Shown in pieces: positions 29,401 to 37,895 of a stretch of 64,000 nucleotides of DNA (position 1 is its first letter; each line of letters opens with the position of its first letter). Location: assembly GCA_028753945.1 (NCBI GenBank), contig JAPNXP010000009.1:682001-746000 (forward strand), written 5' to 3'. Made by a program: the position numbers and the translations under genes. This stretch comes from Hexactinellida sp. DTS-2022. Lineage: Eukaryota; Porifera; Hexactinellida. The notes under the pieces were generated by a model that worked only from the letters and a program-made list of their open reading frames with translations, made no database searches and was not told where the DNA came from.

Positions 29401-31779
29401 GAGACAATAAATGGGCTCGATTTATTTTGATTATTGCAACATTTCATTATGCCAGTTTAAACAGACAATATCGTATCAGAGTATAATACACATTCGCTTA
29501 TAATAAGCAGAATAAATACATTACGTTAAACTTCTAGAAGCATGACTATTTAAGTAATGAGCGAGTAGTAATGAGGGGGTATTACAGATACGAATGTCTA
29601 CTCAGTATTTAAATAATAATATACCAAAGTAGGTAAGATTAGTACTGGCCACTATACTAATAATATAGTCGGCACATTAAAAACATAATTATCTTAAATG
29701 TATTGCGATCAATGACGTAATACGTATATTGTATAATACCTGTAGTCGAATCTGCGTCCAGGAAAACATTGAAATCTGGGAGAGAGCTCCTCTCTACCGG
29801 CGCGTAAGTTATGTTGTCGAAATATCTGTCCGACTCGTCAACTATTTCGCACTGTATAATCTCTTCTATGATGTCCTCTAGGCTGATCACCCCTAGGTTC
29901 TCATGGAAGGGATCTCCCTCCCCCTCGTCATTAACTCTACAAACAATAAATAATTAATAATGCGTATCTAATACACTAATACTACATTGAACGCCCGTTA
30001 TAACCAAGTTAGATATAACGAAATAACCGCTTATAATGAAATGGATTTCCCCCCCCAGAGCAATAAATGCATTAATTTATTTAATTATTATCCGCTTATA
30101 ACGAAGTAATTTACAGGTCCCAAGCACTTCATTATGCATTATAACGAGAGTTGACTGTATAAGATACTAACCTTATTACAATGGCTAGATGCGTTTGTCC
30201 TGTCTTGAACTCGTTCAGTATTTTATCCAGAGTAGTGTCGAAGTACACCGACTTGACCTGATGGTTGTAGAACTTGACTATGGTGCTGAGTGGGATCTTA
30301 TCGTCTGCGTCGTGGAATATCAGATCTTTCACAAACAGGAGTCCGATTATGTTCGTCTGATTCACTTCGTAGACCGGGATTCGGCTGTGTCCGCTCTGAG
30401 CTATTCGCATCATAGTCTTGAAATCCAGAATGCTCTTTATCTCCAGCATGAACACCTTGTTGATAGGCGTCATGACGTCAGAAGCTGTCTTGTGCTTGAA
30501 CTCCAAAGCGCCTACAGATATGCAATGAGTATATAGTGGTGTTCGCGTACTATATAGCAAGTCGTATTTTGCACGAAAATTGTTTGCTAATAATCGAACT
30601 TGCTCTATGAAATTTGCTTGCTAATAGGTAAATTTGCTACTAAAGGAACATAATTAAATGCTCGTTTGGGGACTGAAATAACTTGCTATTAGAGTTATAG
30701 AGCAATTGCTACTAGGTCGTTAGCTACAATATGTATTATATTAAGTTACCTTCGATGATATTCTTCTCGTCTTGCTCCAGGTTCTCCTTGTCCTGCTTTA
30801 CGAGCTCCAGGAGCTCCTCTCGTTTGTAGTTTGTGCCCAGCTCTTCCCCTAGGATGCAGTCCAGCAGCTTAGAGATGGGAAAGGACAGCGGGAATGTGAG
30901 AACCATAAACGTTATCGTCAGAGGAACCGTGACAGCTCCCACGAAGAGTCCGTAGCGATTGCAGATGGCCTGCGGAATTATCTCTCCGAATATAACGATT
31001 ATAATCGTTGAAGCCGCGACCGCGATTGCCCCAGAGGTGAGGTCGTTCAGTAGTATAGTGAATATGCTGTTTACCAGCACATTTCCCAGCAGGAGCGTGC
31101 AGAGGAGGTAGTTGCCGTGTTTTCGGATCGGATGAATGACGCGCGCGAACTTCTTCTCCCACTTGCTTCCGCAGCTGATCACTATCTTCAGCTCCGTGAG
31201 GTTAAGCGACATGAGACCCAGATTGAGGCCGGAGAAGCAGGCCGAGAGGAATATCAGACAAACCACGATTATGATTTCCACCGGAATAGGCAGGAGGCGA
31301 CTGTCGTCGTACAAGAGGAACCTCAGCCAGGGCATGGACCCCTGGTGAGTGCCCCTATTAGCCGCGTTATCGTAGTTGAAGCAGAAGTAGAGAGGGTCAG
31401 CAACCCCAAGCTCATCGGGGTCGTCGGGGAGAACGAGGTCCAAATAGGACACTTGGGTCTGGGTAGATTCGTTGACCCATTTGGGGGACGTCAATTTGAA
31501 TGAGTACCTGGGGTATGTTTCCGAGGTACAATTCTCAGAATTGTTCGTCACGTAGACATAGGTGTCCTTTGTGAAGTTTGTGCCGAACAGAGTAAACTGA
31601 CAAACCTTGTTGAATGGAATTCTGAAGAACCCAAGTTCCCAGTTGGCATCGGCGCAAGGATAGAAACCGAATAGAGTTGGGTTTGATTTGGAGCAGACAC
31701 CAGGAGATAACCAGCTCAGAAATAAACACCAAATGAGACCATTTGAGATTGTGGAATGCAAAAATAGAGCTTTTCGCAT
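26478..31779 (-). CDS. CNNM: CNNM-family (ancient conserved domain) metal-transport mediator
   Basis: Six exons with matching phases: 30750-31779, 30172-30511, 29740-29936, 27282-27502, 26974-27228, 26478-26813; about 792 residues. Exon 1: signal peptide, extracellular domain, then the DUF21 membrane domain ([11 protein letters not shown] and G-E-I-I-P-Q-A). Exons 2-3: Bateman module of two CBS domains ([13 protein letters not shown], then G-E-G-D-P-F and [10 protein letters not shown]). Exons 4-5: cyclic-nucleotide-binding-homology domain ([11 protein letters not shown]). The last exon is a polar tail. CNNM proteins mediate Mg2+ efflux and bind PRL phosphatases. The acceptor of exon 4 was chosen for phase and alignment; a second in-frame acceptor exists at 27550. 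Intron 3 (27503-29739) contains MOCS1. Confidence 0.9.
27542..27694. mobile_element. Pogo/Tigger-like MITE in CNNM intron 3
   Basis: A 153-bp element with ends CAGTATAAGCTCGTTAATACG and, inverted, ...CTAACGAGGTTCTACTG, flanked by TA. It is the close sister of 5655-5843: both contain GAACACCAACGG, ATTAACCGGAGTAATACC and TTGAATAGCCATTGTAAG. Its right end is about 15 bp from the MOCS1 start codon. Confidence 0.8.
27710..28813 (+). CDS. MOCS1: MOCS1A/MoaA, GTP 3',8-cyclase of molybdenum cofactor synthesis
   Basis: Intronless, 367 residues. Radical-SAM enzyme performing the first step of Moco synthesis in mitochondria (GTP to 3',8-cyclo-GTP). The SAM-cluster cysteines are Cys62, Cys66 and Cys69 in [13 protein letters not shown] follows. 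The C-terminal cluster motif is F-C-H-S-C-N-R-L-R plus a later Cys. The protein ends in Gly-Gly, the functional C terminus of MOCS1A. The first 45 residues are basic and hydroxylated, fitting a mitochondrial presequence. There is no MOCS1B domain, so this gene encodes only the A activity, unlike the vertebrate bicistronic arrangement. Nested in CNNM intron 3. Confidence 0.93.
   Translation: MLQSARIKLFGSYVRRLVYSLRSKSELSQTPKFTESPNSPRPLTDSFGRQHEYLRISLTERCNLRCRYCMPAEGVTLSPDAHILTAEEIVYLSRLFVSQGVRKIRLTGGEPLVRKELIPIISEMSRIDRLESVGMTTNGITLGRKLSALRDAGLGTLNISLDTLVEAKFEFISRRRGHGRVLENIYKALEMGFDKVKVNVVVMKNVNDDELQDFVALTKEANLDIRFIEFMPFDGNLWSRDKFVPYTAMLEQLRKHYPSLAKVVDPANSTSKAYRVEGYRGQFGFITSMSEHFCHSCNRLRITADGSLKVCLFGANEVSLRDLMRSGASEEELIAVIGMAVKRKKKQHAGMDIIAATKNRPMILIGG
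28905..29079. mobile_element. MITE relic, TTATAACGAA subfamily
   Basis: About 175 bp with CCCCTGTTATAACCAAATCGG at the left and TTATAACGAGAGTACACTG at the right, then TA. The motif TTATAACGAA recurs several times. The left CAGT is degraded. Most similar to 29985-30157. The rest of the intron up to 29739 is AT-rich and I see no gene in it. Confidence 0.65.
29985..30157. mobile_element. Pogo/Tigger-like MITE, TTATAACGAA subfamily
   Basis: About 173 bp from CATTGAACGCCCGTTATAACC to TTATAACGAGAGTTGACTG with TA on both sides. The internal phrase ATTATCCGCTTATAACGAA is shared with 28905-29079. It almost fills the CNNM intron 29937-30171 and ends about 14 bp from the donor of exon 2. Confidence 0.75.
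30533..30727. mobile_element. MITE, TTGCTAATAGG subfamily (degraded ends)
   Basis: Begins near TAGTGGTGTTCGCG, contains TTGCTAATA and TTGCTACTA repeats and the phrase GGGGACTGAAATAACTTGCT, and ends around 30727. Sister of 60891-61063. It fills most of the CNNM intron 30512-30749. Confidence 0.6.
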
Positions 31780-31950
31780 CTAAGTCTTTAGCAGAATATA
31801 AATAATACTGGTTTCTACAAGTTTAGTAAACTGGCTTTATATAGCAGCTATAGAGTAGTCTCGAGTTGCAATTATAAGATTATTATTACAAATGACTACT
31901 AAATTGTGCTTATTCTTCTAGTTAAGTGAATACGTCATACAATTTCTTGA

Positions 31951-32376
31951 CTAAATTAAATGTTTGTAATCGTCTGCTACATCCATCTCTTCGTGGCTGA
32001 AACCTTCATCCAGTTTCTCGTCCAGCTGTTTGTCTGGCAGATGTGCGATCCGTCTCCTTTGGAGCTCTGCCTCGCTGATATTACTGAAGTCCATTGGTAG
32101 GAACGTTATCTCGTACGGCATGGGACTATCCGCATAGTAAGAGGATCCGTCCGTGTTAACCACTAGAGTCTTGTAGACCCGCAACCTTTGGTTCCCCTTA
32201 TTCTCCAGCGGGAGACGCTCCCCCGCCTCCAGTTCTATTCTAGGGAGCTTCTTGCTCCTCAGCTCACTCGGGTCCACACTCAGGTTAATCTTCCACCGAA
32301 CGGAAGTACGCATGCAGTCCAGTCTCACCGTATAGCGAGCGAGCACTTTCCCACTGGCTAGCAACAGTCGAGACAT
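31951..32376 (-). CDS. MRPL55: Mitochondrial ribosomal protein L55-like
   Basis: Intronless, 141 residues (human MRPL55 is 128). The middle segment R-V-Y-K-T-L-V-V-N-T-D-G-S-S-Y followed by I-T-F-L-P-M-D-F-S-N-I-S-E-A-E-L matches human A-R-L-Y-P-V-L-L-V-K-Q-D-G-S-T and the M-P-I-D-L-D-T-L-S-P-E-E-R block. The N terminus is basic and hydrophobic, as expected for import into mitochondria, where L55 sits on the large ribosomal subunit. Outside the middle block the resemblance is weak, so the assignment rests on that stretch. CLPP lies 80 bp upstream on the same strand. Confidence 0.7.
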   Translation of the reverse strand: MSRLLLASGKVLARYTVRLDCMRTSVRWKINLSVDPSELRSKKLPRIELEAGERLPLENKGNQRLRVYKTLVVNTDGSSYYADSPMPYEITFLPMDFSNISEAELQRRRIAHLPDKQLDEKLDEGFSHEEMDVADDYKHLI

Positions 32377-32458
32377 ACTATGCTACAGTTGTATAGTGTA
32401 TTAGAACAAATACAGATTTAATTTAATCAGAGCGAAATGCAGTTATATAATTATATCG

Positions 32459-33112
32459 CTATTTATCCTTGGGCTCCTCCAAGGGCTTAGTCGTAACGAT
32501 GTCGATAAGTCCGAACTCCCTCGCCTCATTTGCGGACATGAACTTGTCCCTCTCTACCGCGGTCTCTATGTCCTGGAGCCGCTGTCCCGTGTGGGCCGAC
32601 AGAATCTCGTTCAGGTCCTGTCTCAGTCGCAGGATCTCCTCTGCCTGTAGGCGGATATCGGAGGCCTGGCCCACGGCGTGTCCGGACGGCTGGTGCACCA
32701 TTATGCGCGCGTGGGGGAGCGAGTGTCTGTGTCCCTTCTCCCCCGCGGTTAGAATAAGCGCCCCCATGCTAGCTGCCTGTCCTATGCACCATGTGTGTAC
32801 GGGGGCGTTTATGTACTGCATGGCGTCGTATATGGCGAGCCCAGCTGTGACGCTGCCCCCCGGACTGTTTATGTACATGTTGATGGGTTTGTTGGGACTC
32901 TCGCTCGCCAGGTAGAGCAGCTGTGCCACCAGAACGCTGGATACCGCGTCGGAGACAGCCCCCGTGAGACAGACCACTCGGTCCTTGAGGAGCCGACTGT
33001 AGATGTCGTACGCCCTCTCGATCTTACCGGTCTGTTCCAGCACCATTGGAATGTAGTAATTGTGTCTCAGCGCGTGCGTGAATATGCTCCGTGCGAATGT
33101 GAGCCTATACAT
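32459..33112 (-). CDS. CLPP: ClpP, mitochondrial ATP-dependent protease subunit
   Basis: Intronless, 217 residues from the ATG at 33110-33112. Catalytic triad visible: Ser in G-Q-A-A-S-M-G-A, His in M-V-H-Q-P-S-G and Asp in E-R-D-K-F-M. Also the oxyanion-strand motif [11 protein letters not shown] short basic N terminus ([12 protein letters not shown]) suits a mitochondrial presequence. ClpP forms a double heptamer that degrades unfolded matrix proteins fed by ClpX. Human CLPP (277) has a longer presequence and C-terminal extension; this one is near bacterial length. Confidence 0.95.
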   Translation of the reverse strand: MYRLTFARSIFTHALRHNYYIPMVLEQTGKIERAYDIYSRLLKDRVVCLTGAVSDAVSSVLVAQLLYLASESPNKPINMYINSPGGSVTAGLAIYDAMQYINAPVHTWCIGQAASMGALILTAGEKGHRHSLPHARIMVHQPSGHAVGQASDIRLQAEEILRLRQDLNEILSAHTGQRLQDIETAVERDKFMSANEAREFGLIDIVTTKPLEEPKDK

Positions 33113-33228
33113 CACCCCGACTACGTGTAAAGCTCAATGGAATGTAAATAATACCATTGGTTAATGAACATGATAACAGCAAATTTGAGTGAATAAATTA
33201 CAGCATAGAAGTGAATATATTTCTAGAA

Positions 33229-34865
33229 TCAGTCTTCTGAGTGCAGAGTTTTTGACTCTATTCGGAACATGACCAGTTCGTGGAACCCTTCCGAGTTCTT
33301 GAGGTACCGGAACCGCGAGTACCCCTTGGGGAGCGACAACCCGTGGGTGCCTATCAAGTGCTTAGAGAGCAGCTTGCCCTGTGGGAACCTAAACTGGCAG
33401 ACGTGGCACCGGTAGGAGGCAGGCCGGACAGACGAGAGGGATTGGAGGTGAGCGCTGAGCGCGACCCGAAATAACCCGTCCTCGTATCTAACGAATTTGA
33501 ATCGCCTCAGTTTGGGGTGCAGCGATTCGCTGCGGAGTTTGTGGTCCTTCGAGAGGTGTCTGCCCAGGAAAGAGGATATTTTGTACTTTTTGTCACAAAT
33601 GTGGCATCTGTATGGCCTTGCTGTGTCCGCAGTGAAAACAGCTGACTTTGCGAGTGAGTGAGAGACGGCTATGTGGCGATCCAACACGTCCTTACTCTAG
33701 GGATATAGTACATACCTATGTTACGAGTTGGTTGTTATAAAGCACAACTTGCCTTGTATGACTTGTTGCAGTGCTGGCATATTTGCGTCCGCTTATTGCT
33801 GTGTTTGTATAACATGTGTCTCTTCAAGTGCGACTCGTCTAGCATAGTAAATCCGCACAGAGAGCACTGTATGTTGTTGATGTGTTTATTCAGATGAGCC
33901 TTTAGAAGCCGCTCTGTTGGGAACTGTTTGTGACAAATGTCGCAGGCGAAGAGAGAGGAGCAGGGAGCTTGTCTGTGGAGGTGGTCCCCGAAGTTGGGGT
34001 TTGTACAAAACTGTCTGCAACAAGTTGGGCATGCAATCTGTATAAGAGAGTATATATAAAATAGAACCTCGTTATTACAACACAGGGGACCGTCAAAATG
34101 TGTTCACCTTATCGGGAAATCGTGTTAACCAATATCATTTGTATTCAGAAGCTTTGAAGGGGACTGAAATAGTGTTCAATTATTACCCGAAATTTCGTAT
34201 TAACCGTGTTCGTACAAAAGGTTTTACTGTATAGACTTTTTGTCAGAATATTAGATTTCTAACCACTTTCTCCTGAGTGTGCTTTCGGAGGTGAGTCTGT
34301 AGAGAGTATCTTTTGCCTATTTTGTACTTGCAAGCTTCCCACTTGCACTCCAGCTGTTTGGAGCTCTCGTTGGCTCTGGCGCAGGAGCCGTGCTCCCACA
34401 CGTGCAGGTAGAACTCTGCTGGCAGCTGAAACCTAGTCAAGCACTAGCTTATAGAGATATATAGAATAAGTATTTGTGGGTTTTAACTCACTCTTGTTTG
34501 CATTTCCCAGCAAACCATTTGCACGTGAGTGGCTGCATAAGATTTGGAATCACAGAACTCGGATCGCCCTCACGAAAGTGACAAAGGGACATGTTTCTGT
34601 CTTTAATGTATTTGCCACCAGCTTCCTGCAAGCAGAGCTGAAAAGCATGGAAATACAGATGGAGCTTGAGAGGTAGAATATCTTGCGAATCAGTGCTAAA
34701 CTTGCAATTGTACCATGGACACTTGTGTTTGTTTGTTGTCCTAGTTTGGCAGTTTGGAGAAAGAGGAAGTTGGTCTAGGTGCTCTGATATGTGGATATTG
34801 AGGGAGGGTAAGGAGTGACAGGATATTCCACAAACTCTTCCCTTGACAACCAATTCACAACGCAT
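33229..34865 (-). CDS. HINFP: HINFP-like C2H2 zinc-finger factor (histone H4 transcription)
   Basis: Four exons: 34492-34865, 34264-34432, 33753-34037, 33229-33696; phases match, about 431 residues (human 517). The arrangement and spacing of C2H2 fingers follow HINFP: H-L-R-K-H-T-Q-E-K-V-(I)-A-C-P-T-C is nearly identical to the human finger linker, and the end has Y-S-R-F-R-Y-L followed by E-G-F, matching human H-P-R-F-R-Y-K and E-D-G-Y. HINFP activates H4 genes at S phase with NPAT. Between the last two fingers there is a second R-F-K-F-V-R-Y-E-D-G-L-F block that echoes the terminal one. Intron 3 (33697-33752) uses a GC donor (GCAAGT), the known minor variant. Confidence 0.8.
34058..34229. 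mobile_element. Pogo/Tigger-like MITE in HINFP intron 2
   Basis: About 172 bp from AATAGAACCTCGTTATTAC to GTACAAAAGGTTTTACTG then TA. It contains CGTATTAACCGTGTTCGTAC and the phrase GGGGACTGAAATAGTG. It fills most of the HINFP intron 34038-34263. Confidence 0.65.
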
Positions 34866-34998
34866 GCTATCGATAAATTAATCTACAAAATCTCTATCTA
34901 AATATAATTATTTAGTACATACTTTCATATGAATTTATAACTAAACGTAGTTCACTTTAATTCAAATATAAATTAATAGTTACAACTCAAAGTAAGAT

Positions 34999-35436
34999 TT
35001 AAAGAAACTTCTTGCAGAGAGTGTTGACTCGCTGTTGGAAGCTCTGGAAGTTAATCTTAGTCCCAGGATTGTAGAAGGGGTTTAGAGAGAGCTTGGTGTA
35101 GAGCTCAAACACTTCGTGGAAGAAGGATTTTATTCCATCATCGTTCCTGTCAAGGTGTAGCATAACGAATCGTATTTGGCTCGGCGTTACGAACGCGGAT
35201 ATTATATACTCGTTGAATCGATCCAGCGCTTTGAAGTTGAGGTTGTTAGACACCCATTTGTTTTCGTCGATAATGTCGAGAGACGCGTGCGCGGTGAATT
35301 GGTGGAGATGGAGCTGATCGTCCTTCTTCTGCGCTGCGGCCTGCTTCTCCTGCGTGCCCGTGTGGTGCGCGCGACTGTACTCCAGCTCGAAGATAGGATT
35401 GTCCTCGTGTCCGACCATTACGAAGTAGTACGACAT
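34999..35436 (-). CDS. TRAPPC2: TRAPPC2 (sedlin), TRAPP tethering-complex subunit
   Basis: Intronless, 145 residues from the ATG at 35434-35436 (human 140). The upstream seven in-frame codons lack homology. Sedlin signatures: F-V-M-V-G-H-E-D-N-P-I-F-E, H-Q-F-T-A-H-A-S-L-D-I-I-D-E-N, W-V-S-N-N, S-A-F-V-T-P, F-V-M-L-H and L-N-P-F-Y. It is a longin-fold core subunit of TRAPP II/III in ER-Golgi traffic; loss in people causes spondyloepiphyseal dysplasia tarda. A short insert (about residues 24-36) separates the first strand block from the D-D-x-x-H-L-x-Q-F motif. A large minisatellite begins only 28 bp upstream of the start codon, inside the presumed promoter or 5' UTR. Confidence 0.93.
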   Translation of the reverse strand: MSYYFVMVGHEDNPIFELEYSRAHHTGTQEKQAAAQKKDDQLHLHQFTAHASLDIIDENKWVSNNLNFKALDRFNEYIISAFVTPSQIRFVMLHLDRNDDGIKSFFHEVFELYTKLSLNPFYNPGTKINFQSFQQRVNTLCKKFL

Positions 35437-35463
35437 TCTACACAATATACAATGCAATGTCTA

Positions 35464-35935
35464 TAACAGACATGTCTATAACAGACATGTGACATGTCTA
35501 TAACAGATATGTCCATAACAGACATGTCTATAACAGACATGTCCATAACAGACATGTCTATAACAGACATGTCCATAACAGACATGTCTATAACAGACAT
35601 GTCCATAACAGACATGTCTATAACAGACATGTCCATAACAGACATGTCTATAACAGACATGTCCATAACAGACATGTCTATAACAGACATGTCTATAACA
35701 GACATGTCCATAACAGACATGTCTATAACAGACATGTCCATAACAGACATGTCCATAACAGACATGTCCATAACAGACATGTCCATAACAGACATGTCTA
35801 TAACAGACATGTCTGTTACAGACATGTCTATAACAGACATGTCCATAACAGACATGTCTATAACAGACATGTCCATAACAGACATGTCCATAACAGACAT
35901 GTCTATAACAGACATGTCCATAACAGACATGTCTG
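35464..35935. repeat. 15-bp minisatellite upstream of TRAPPC2, about 31 units
   Basis: Unit ATAACAGACATGTCY, repeated head to tail over about 470 bp with very few changes. The last base alternates T and C in long runs, giving a 30-bp higher-order unit over much of the array. Each unit contains the palindromic decamer AGACATGTCY. Because 15 is a multiple of three and the unit lacks stops in one frame of each strand, both strands show spurious pentapeptide-repeat reading frames. No evidence that these are translated. Confidence 0.95.
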
Positions 35936-36009
35936 CTATGGACAATTTAGTTGTAAGGATTAAAATGTCTAATAATATATTTGGATAATTGGTCACTCAA
36001 CAGAATACG

Positions 36010-36756
36010 CTACTTTCCTACTCTCCCCAATCTCTCATCAGTCCTAGGGTCTGCAGTGACTGACTGCACCTTTACGATAATCTCATTTATCCTGGTCTGC
36101 AGGTTCCTGAGCTCGGCTTGGTGCAGCAGCCTCAGCCCCATGCCCGCCTGGTCCAGCCCCGGGTGTCCCAGATCGTACCCCAGGTCTTGCGGCGTCAGTC
36201 CTATCGGCTTACGCGACAAGTCCTGCTTCTCGGAGCTGGCCTTCTCCCTCTCTGCGATCAGCTGAGCGGCCGCCTGCAGCCGGAGAATGTGGTCGTCGTG
36301 CGTCGGTATCTTGAGACAGTCGCAGAGCTCGCTAACCATCTGCTTGAACTCTGGGAGCTCTGCGCTGGGGAGAGGGAGTCTGTACCCCTCAGCTGTCTCC
36401 GTCTCCGTCCGGGCGGTCCGGACAGCCCGCGCCCCCTGGAAGTGCCCGGTATTTAGCTCCGGATACTCCAGCAGCACCTCTGTGTACTCACTGCGGACAG
36501 CCCTGCCCAGCAGCCAGGTGAGGGCAGAGCTGATGTCCTTCATACCGTACGGGCAGCCCAGGCCCGTGAGGTAGTTGTTAAACGCCCTCTTAAACTCCTT
36601 AAAGTCCGGCGATTTCAGAGACTCTCTGCTGTCAGTGGGGAGGAACCGAATCTTGTTGTCCTCCAGCCAGACCACGAGCTCCTTAACCAACGCGAAGTCC
36701 GTCTTGAACTGAGCTGCTCCCGGGTATCCCAGGGCCGCTAGACGCCTAGAGAACAT
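36010..36756 (-). CDS. RTRAF: RTRAF (CGI-99/hCLE), RNA transcription-translation-transport factor
   Basis: Intronless, 248 residues (human C14orf166 is 244). Matching blocks: M-F-S-R-R-L-A-A-L, V-W-L-E-D-N-K-I-R, T-W-L-L-G-R-A-V-R, H-D-D-H-I-L-R-L-Q-A, R-L-L-H-Q-A-E-L-R-N-L-Q-T-R-I-N-E and a C terminus A-D-P-R-T-D-E-R-L-G-R-V-G-K that is almost identical to the human A-D-P-K-T-D-H-R-L-G-K-V-G-R. RTRAF is part of the tRNA ligase complex (with RTCB, DDX1, FAM98) and of RNA granules, and contacts RNA polymerase II. The 3' end lies 75 bp from the minisatellite. Confidence 0.95.
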   Translation of the reverse strand: MFSRRLAALGYPGAAQFKTDFALVKELVVWLEDNKIRFLPTDSRESLKSPDFKEFKRAFNNYLTGLGCPYGMKDISSALTWLLGRAVRSEYTEVLLEYPELNTGHFQGARAVRTARTETETAEGYRLPLPSAELPEFKQMVSELCDCLKIPTHDDHILRLQAAAQLIAEREKASSEKQDLSRKPIGLTPQDLGYDLGHPGLDQAGMGLRLLHQAELRNLQTRINEIIVKVQSVTADPRTDERLGRVGK

Positions 36757-36870
36757 CTAACAGTGACAGTTAATGCGGTTATACTCTATACCAAGTTACT
36801 TATTGTATCAGCTTTATTAATAGAATAAATTATCTCTATTCATGCAAGAAACAGGACTGTATAAAAAGGG

Positions 36871-37788
36871 TTAGGATTTCGCGTTAGTTTTCACGATTGT
36901 CGGGAGTAGGAAATTAGAGTACAGGAACCGAGAGATTGCATCCACAACAAAGACGAATATAATAACTATGGCGAGGTACTGTATCCACGCGAACTTGACA
37001 ACCTGCCAGAAGTCCGGCTGGTACAGCAGCAGCTGACTGGGGTAGTATATTCTGGCGGAGAGGGTGAACGGCTGTCCCACGGCCCGACCGTACTGCCAAA
37101 CCGGAATGCTGTTGTCTATGAATGTAGATACATTCCTCTTGAAGTACTCTGTTACTATGGTATTCAAGTCATAGTCACTAGCGTATGGACTGGATGAGTT
37201 TAGCACGGGTGTGTTGTAAGCGCTCAGTTTGCCGTAGGAAGGAAATGCATTCCTTTGTCGCACTCGCATCTCCCCGGAGAAGTGCACAGCGTGTCCCGGC
37301 CCTGCGGCCGCATAGTCCAAGTAGCTCATCGCCTGAATGGTAACAAGCGCGTGTTTGCTTAGCTTCAGCTGATGCATAAGTAAGCAGGTCACGTGCGACA
37401 CGTCATCGCCTGTCTGCATCGGGAACTCCAGCGACAGGTCGAGGTAGTCGGCGGTTCCGTCTCGGTCCGTGTCCTCCTCGCGGAAGCGCAGGAGCGGCAC
37501 GCGCAGGCGCGTCTGCAGGAGCGCGTTGTAGGCGGGGAGGGAGCTCCAGGTGAGGATATAGTTGGGGGCGGATCCGTGCAGAAGCACGATTAGCTCCCGG
37601 GTGAAGCGGACCTCCGGCTGCTCGCGGTAGAGCTCCTCTCGGATCCAGAGTCCCTTCGTGGAGTACGCGATGAGGAAGGGGGCCAGCAGCACCAGCAGCT
37701 GCAGGGACAGCTTAACCAGAACGGCTCTCGAGAGGAGGGGCGCGTACTGGTCAGAGGTTAGCGGCGCAGAGAATACCCTTACTAGCAT
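36871..37788 (-). CDS. TMEM231: TMEM231, ciliary transition-zone membrane protein
   Basis: Intronless, 305 residues from the ATG at 37786-37788 (human about 316); four upstream codons are open but start with TTG. Two membrane helices, about residues 25-45 and 270-290, enclose a large luminal domain. Diagnostic blocks: E-Q-P-E-V-R-F, W-S-S-L-P-A-Y-N, R-L-R-V-P-L-L plus R-E-E-D-T-D-R-D-G-T-A-D, S-P-Y-A-S-D-Y-D-L-N-T-I-V and F-W-Q-V-V-K-F-A-W-I-Q-Y. TMEM231 belongs to the MKS/B9 complex with TMEM216 (encoded at 6265-6693), which gates ciliary membrane composition. Confidence 0.93.
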   Translation of the reverse strand: MLVRVFSAPLTSDQYAPLLSRAVLVKLSLQLLVLLAPFLIAYSTKGLWIREELYREQPEVRFTRELIVLLHGSAPNYILTWSSLPAYNALLQTRLRVPLLRFREEDTDRDGTADYLDLSLEFPMQTGDDVSHVTCLLMHQLKLSKHALVTIQAMSYLDYAAAGPGHAVHFSGEMRVRQRNAFPSYGKLSAYNTPVLNSSSPYASDYDLNTIVTEYFKRNVSTFIDNSIPVWQYGRAVGQPFTLSARIYYPSQLLLYQPDFWQVVKFAWIQYLAIVIIFVFVVDAISRFLYSNFLLPTIVKTNAKS

Positions 37789-37895
37789 TCTAACTGCCAA
37801 TTATATCATATCACATCACATTTGTTATAACATTATATGTACTGTATAACCGATTTATACTAAATATGCCATCAAATATCACAAAAAATAGAAAT

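Noticed and set aside
35464..35935. CRISPR-like array
   Set aside because: Units are contiguous without unique spacers, and the genome is eukaryotic.
35418..35996. Long open frames on both strands with a pentapeptide repeat
   Set aside because: They arise because the 15-bp minisatellite unit is a multiple of three without stops. Their ends have no homology and the array lies in a promoter region.
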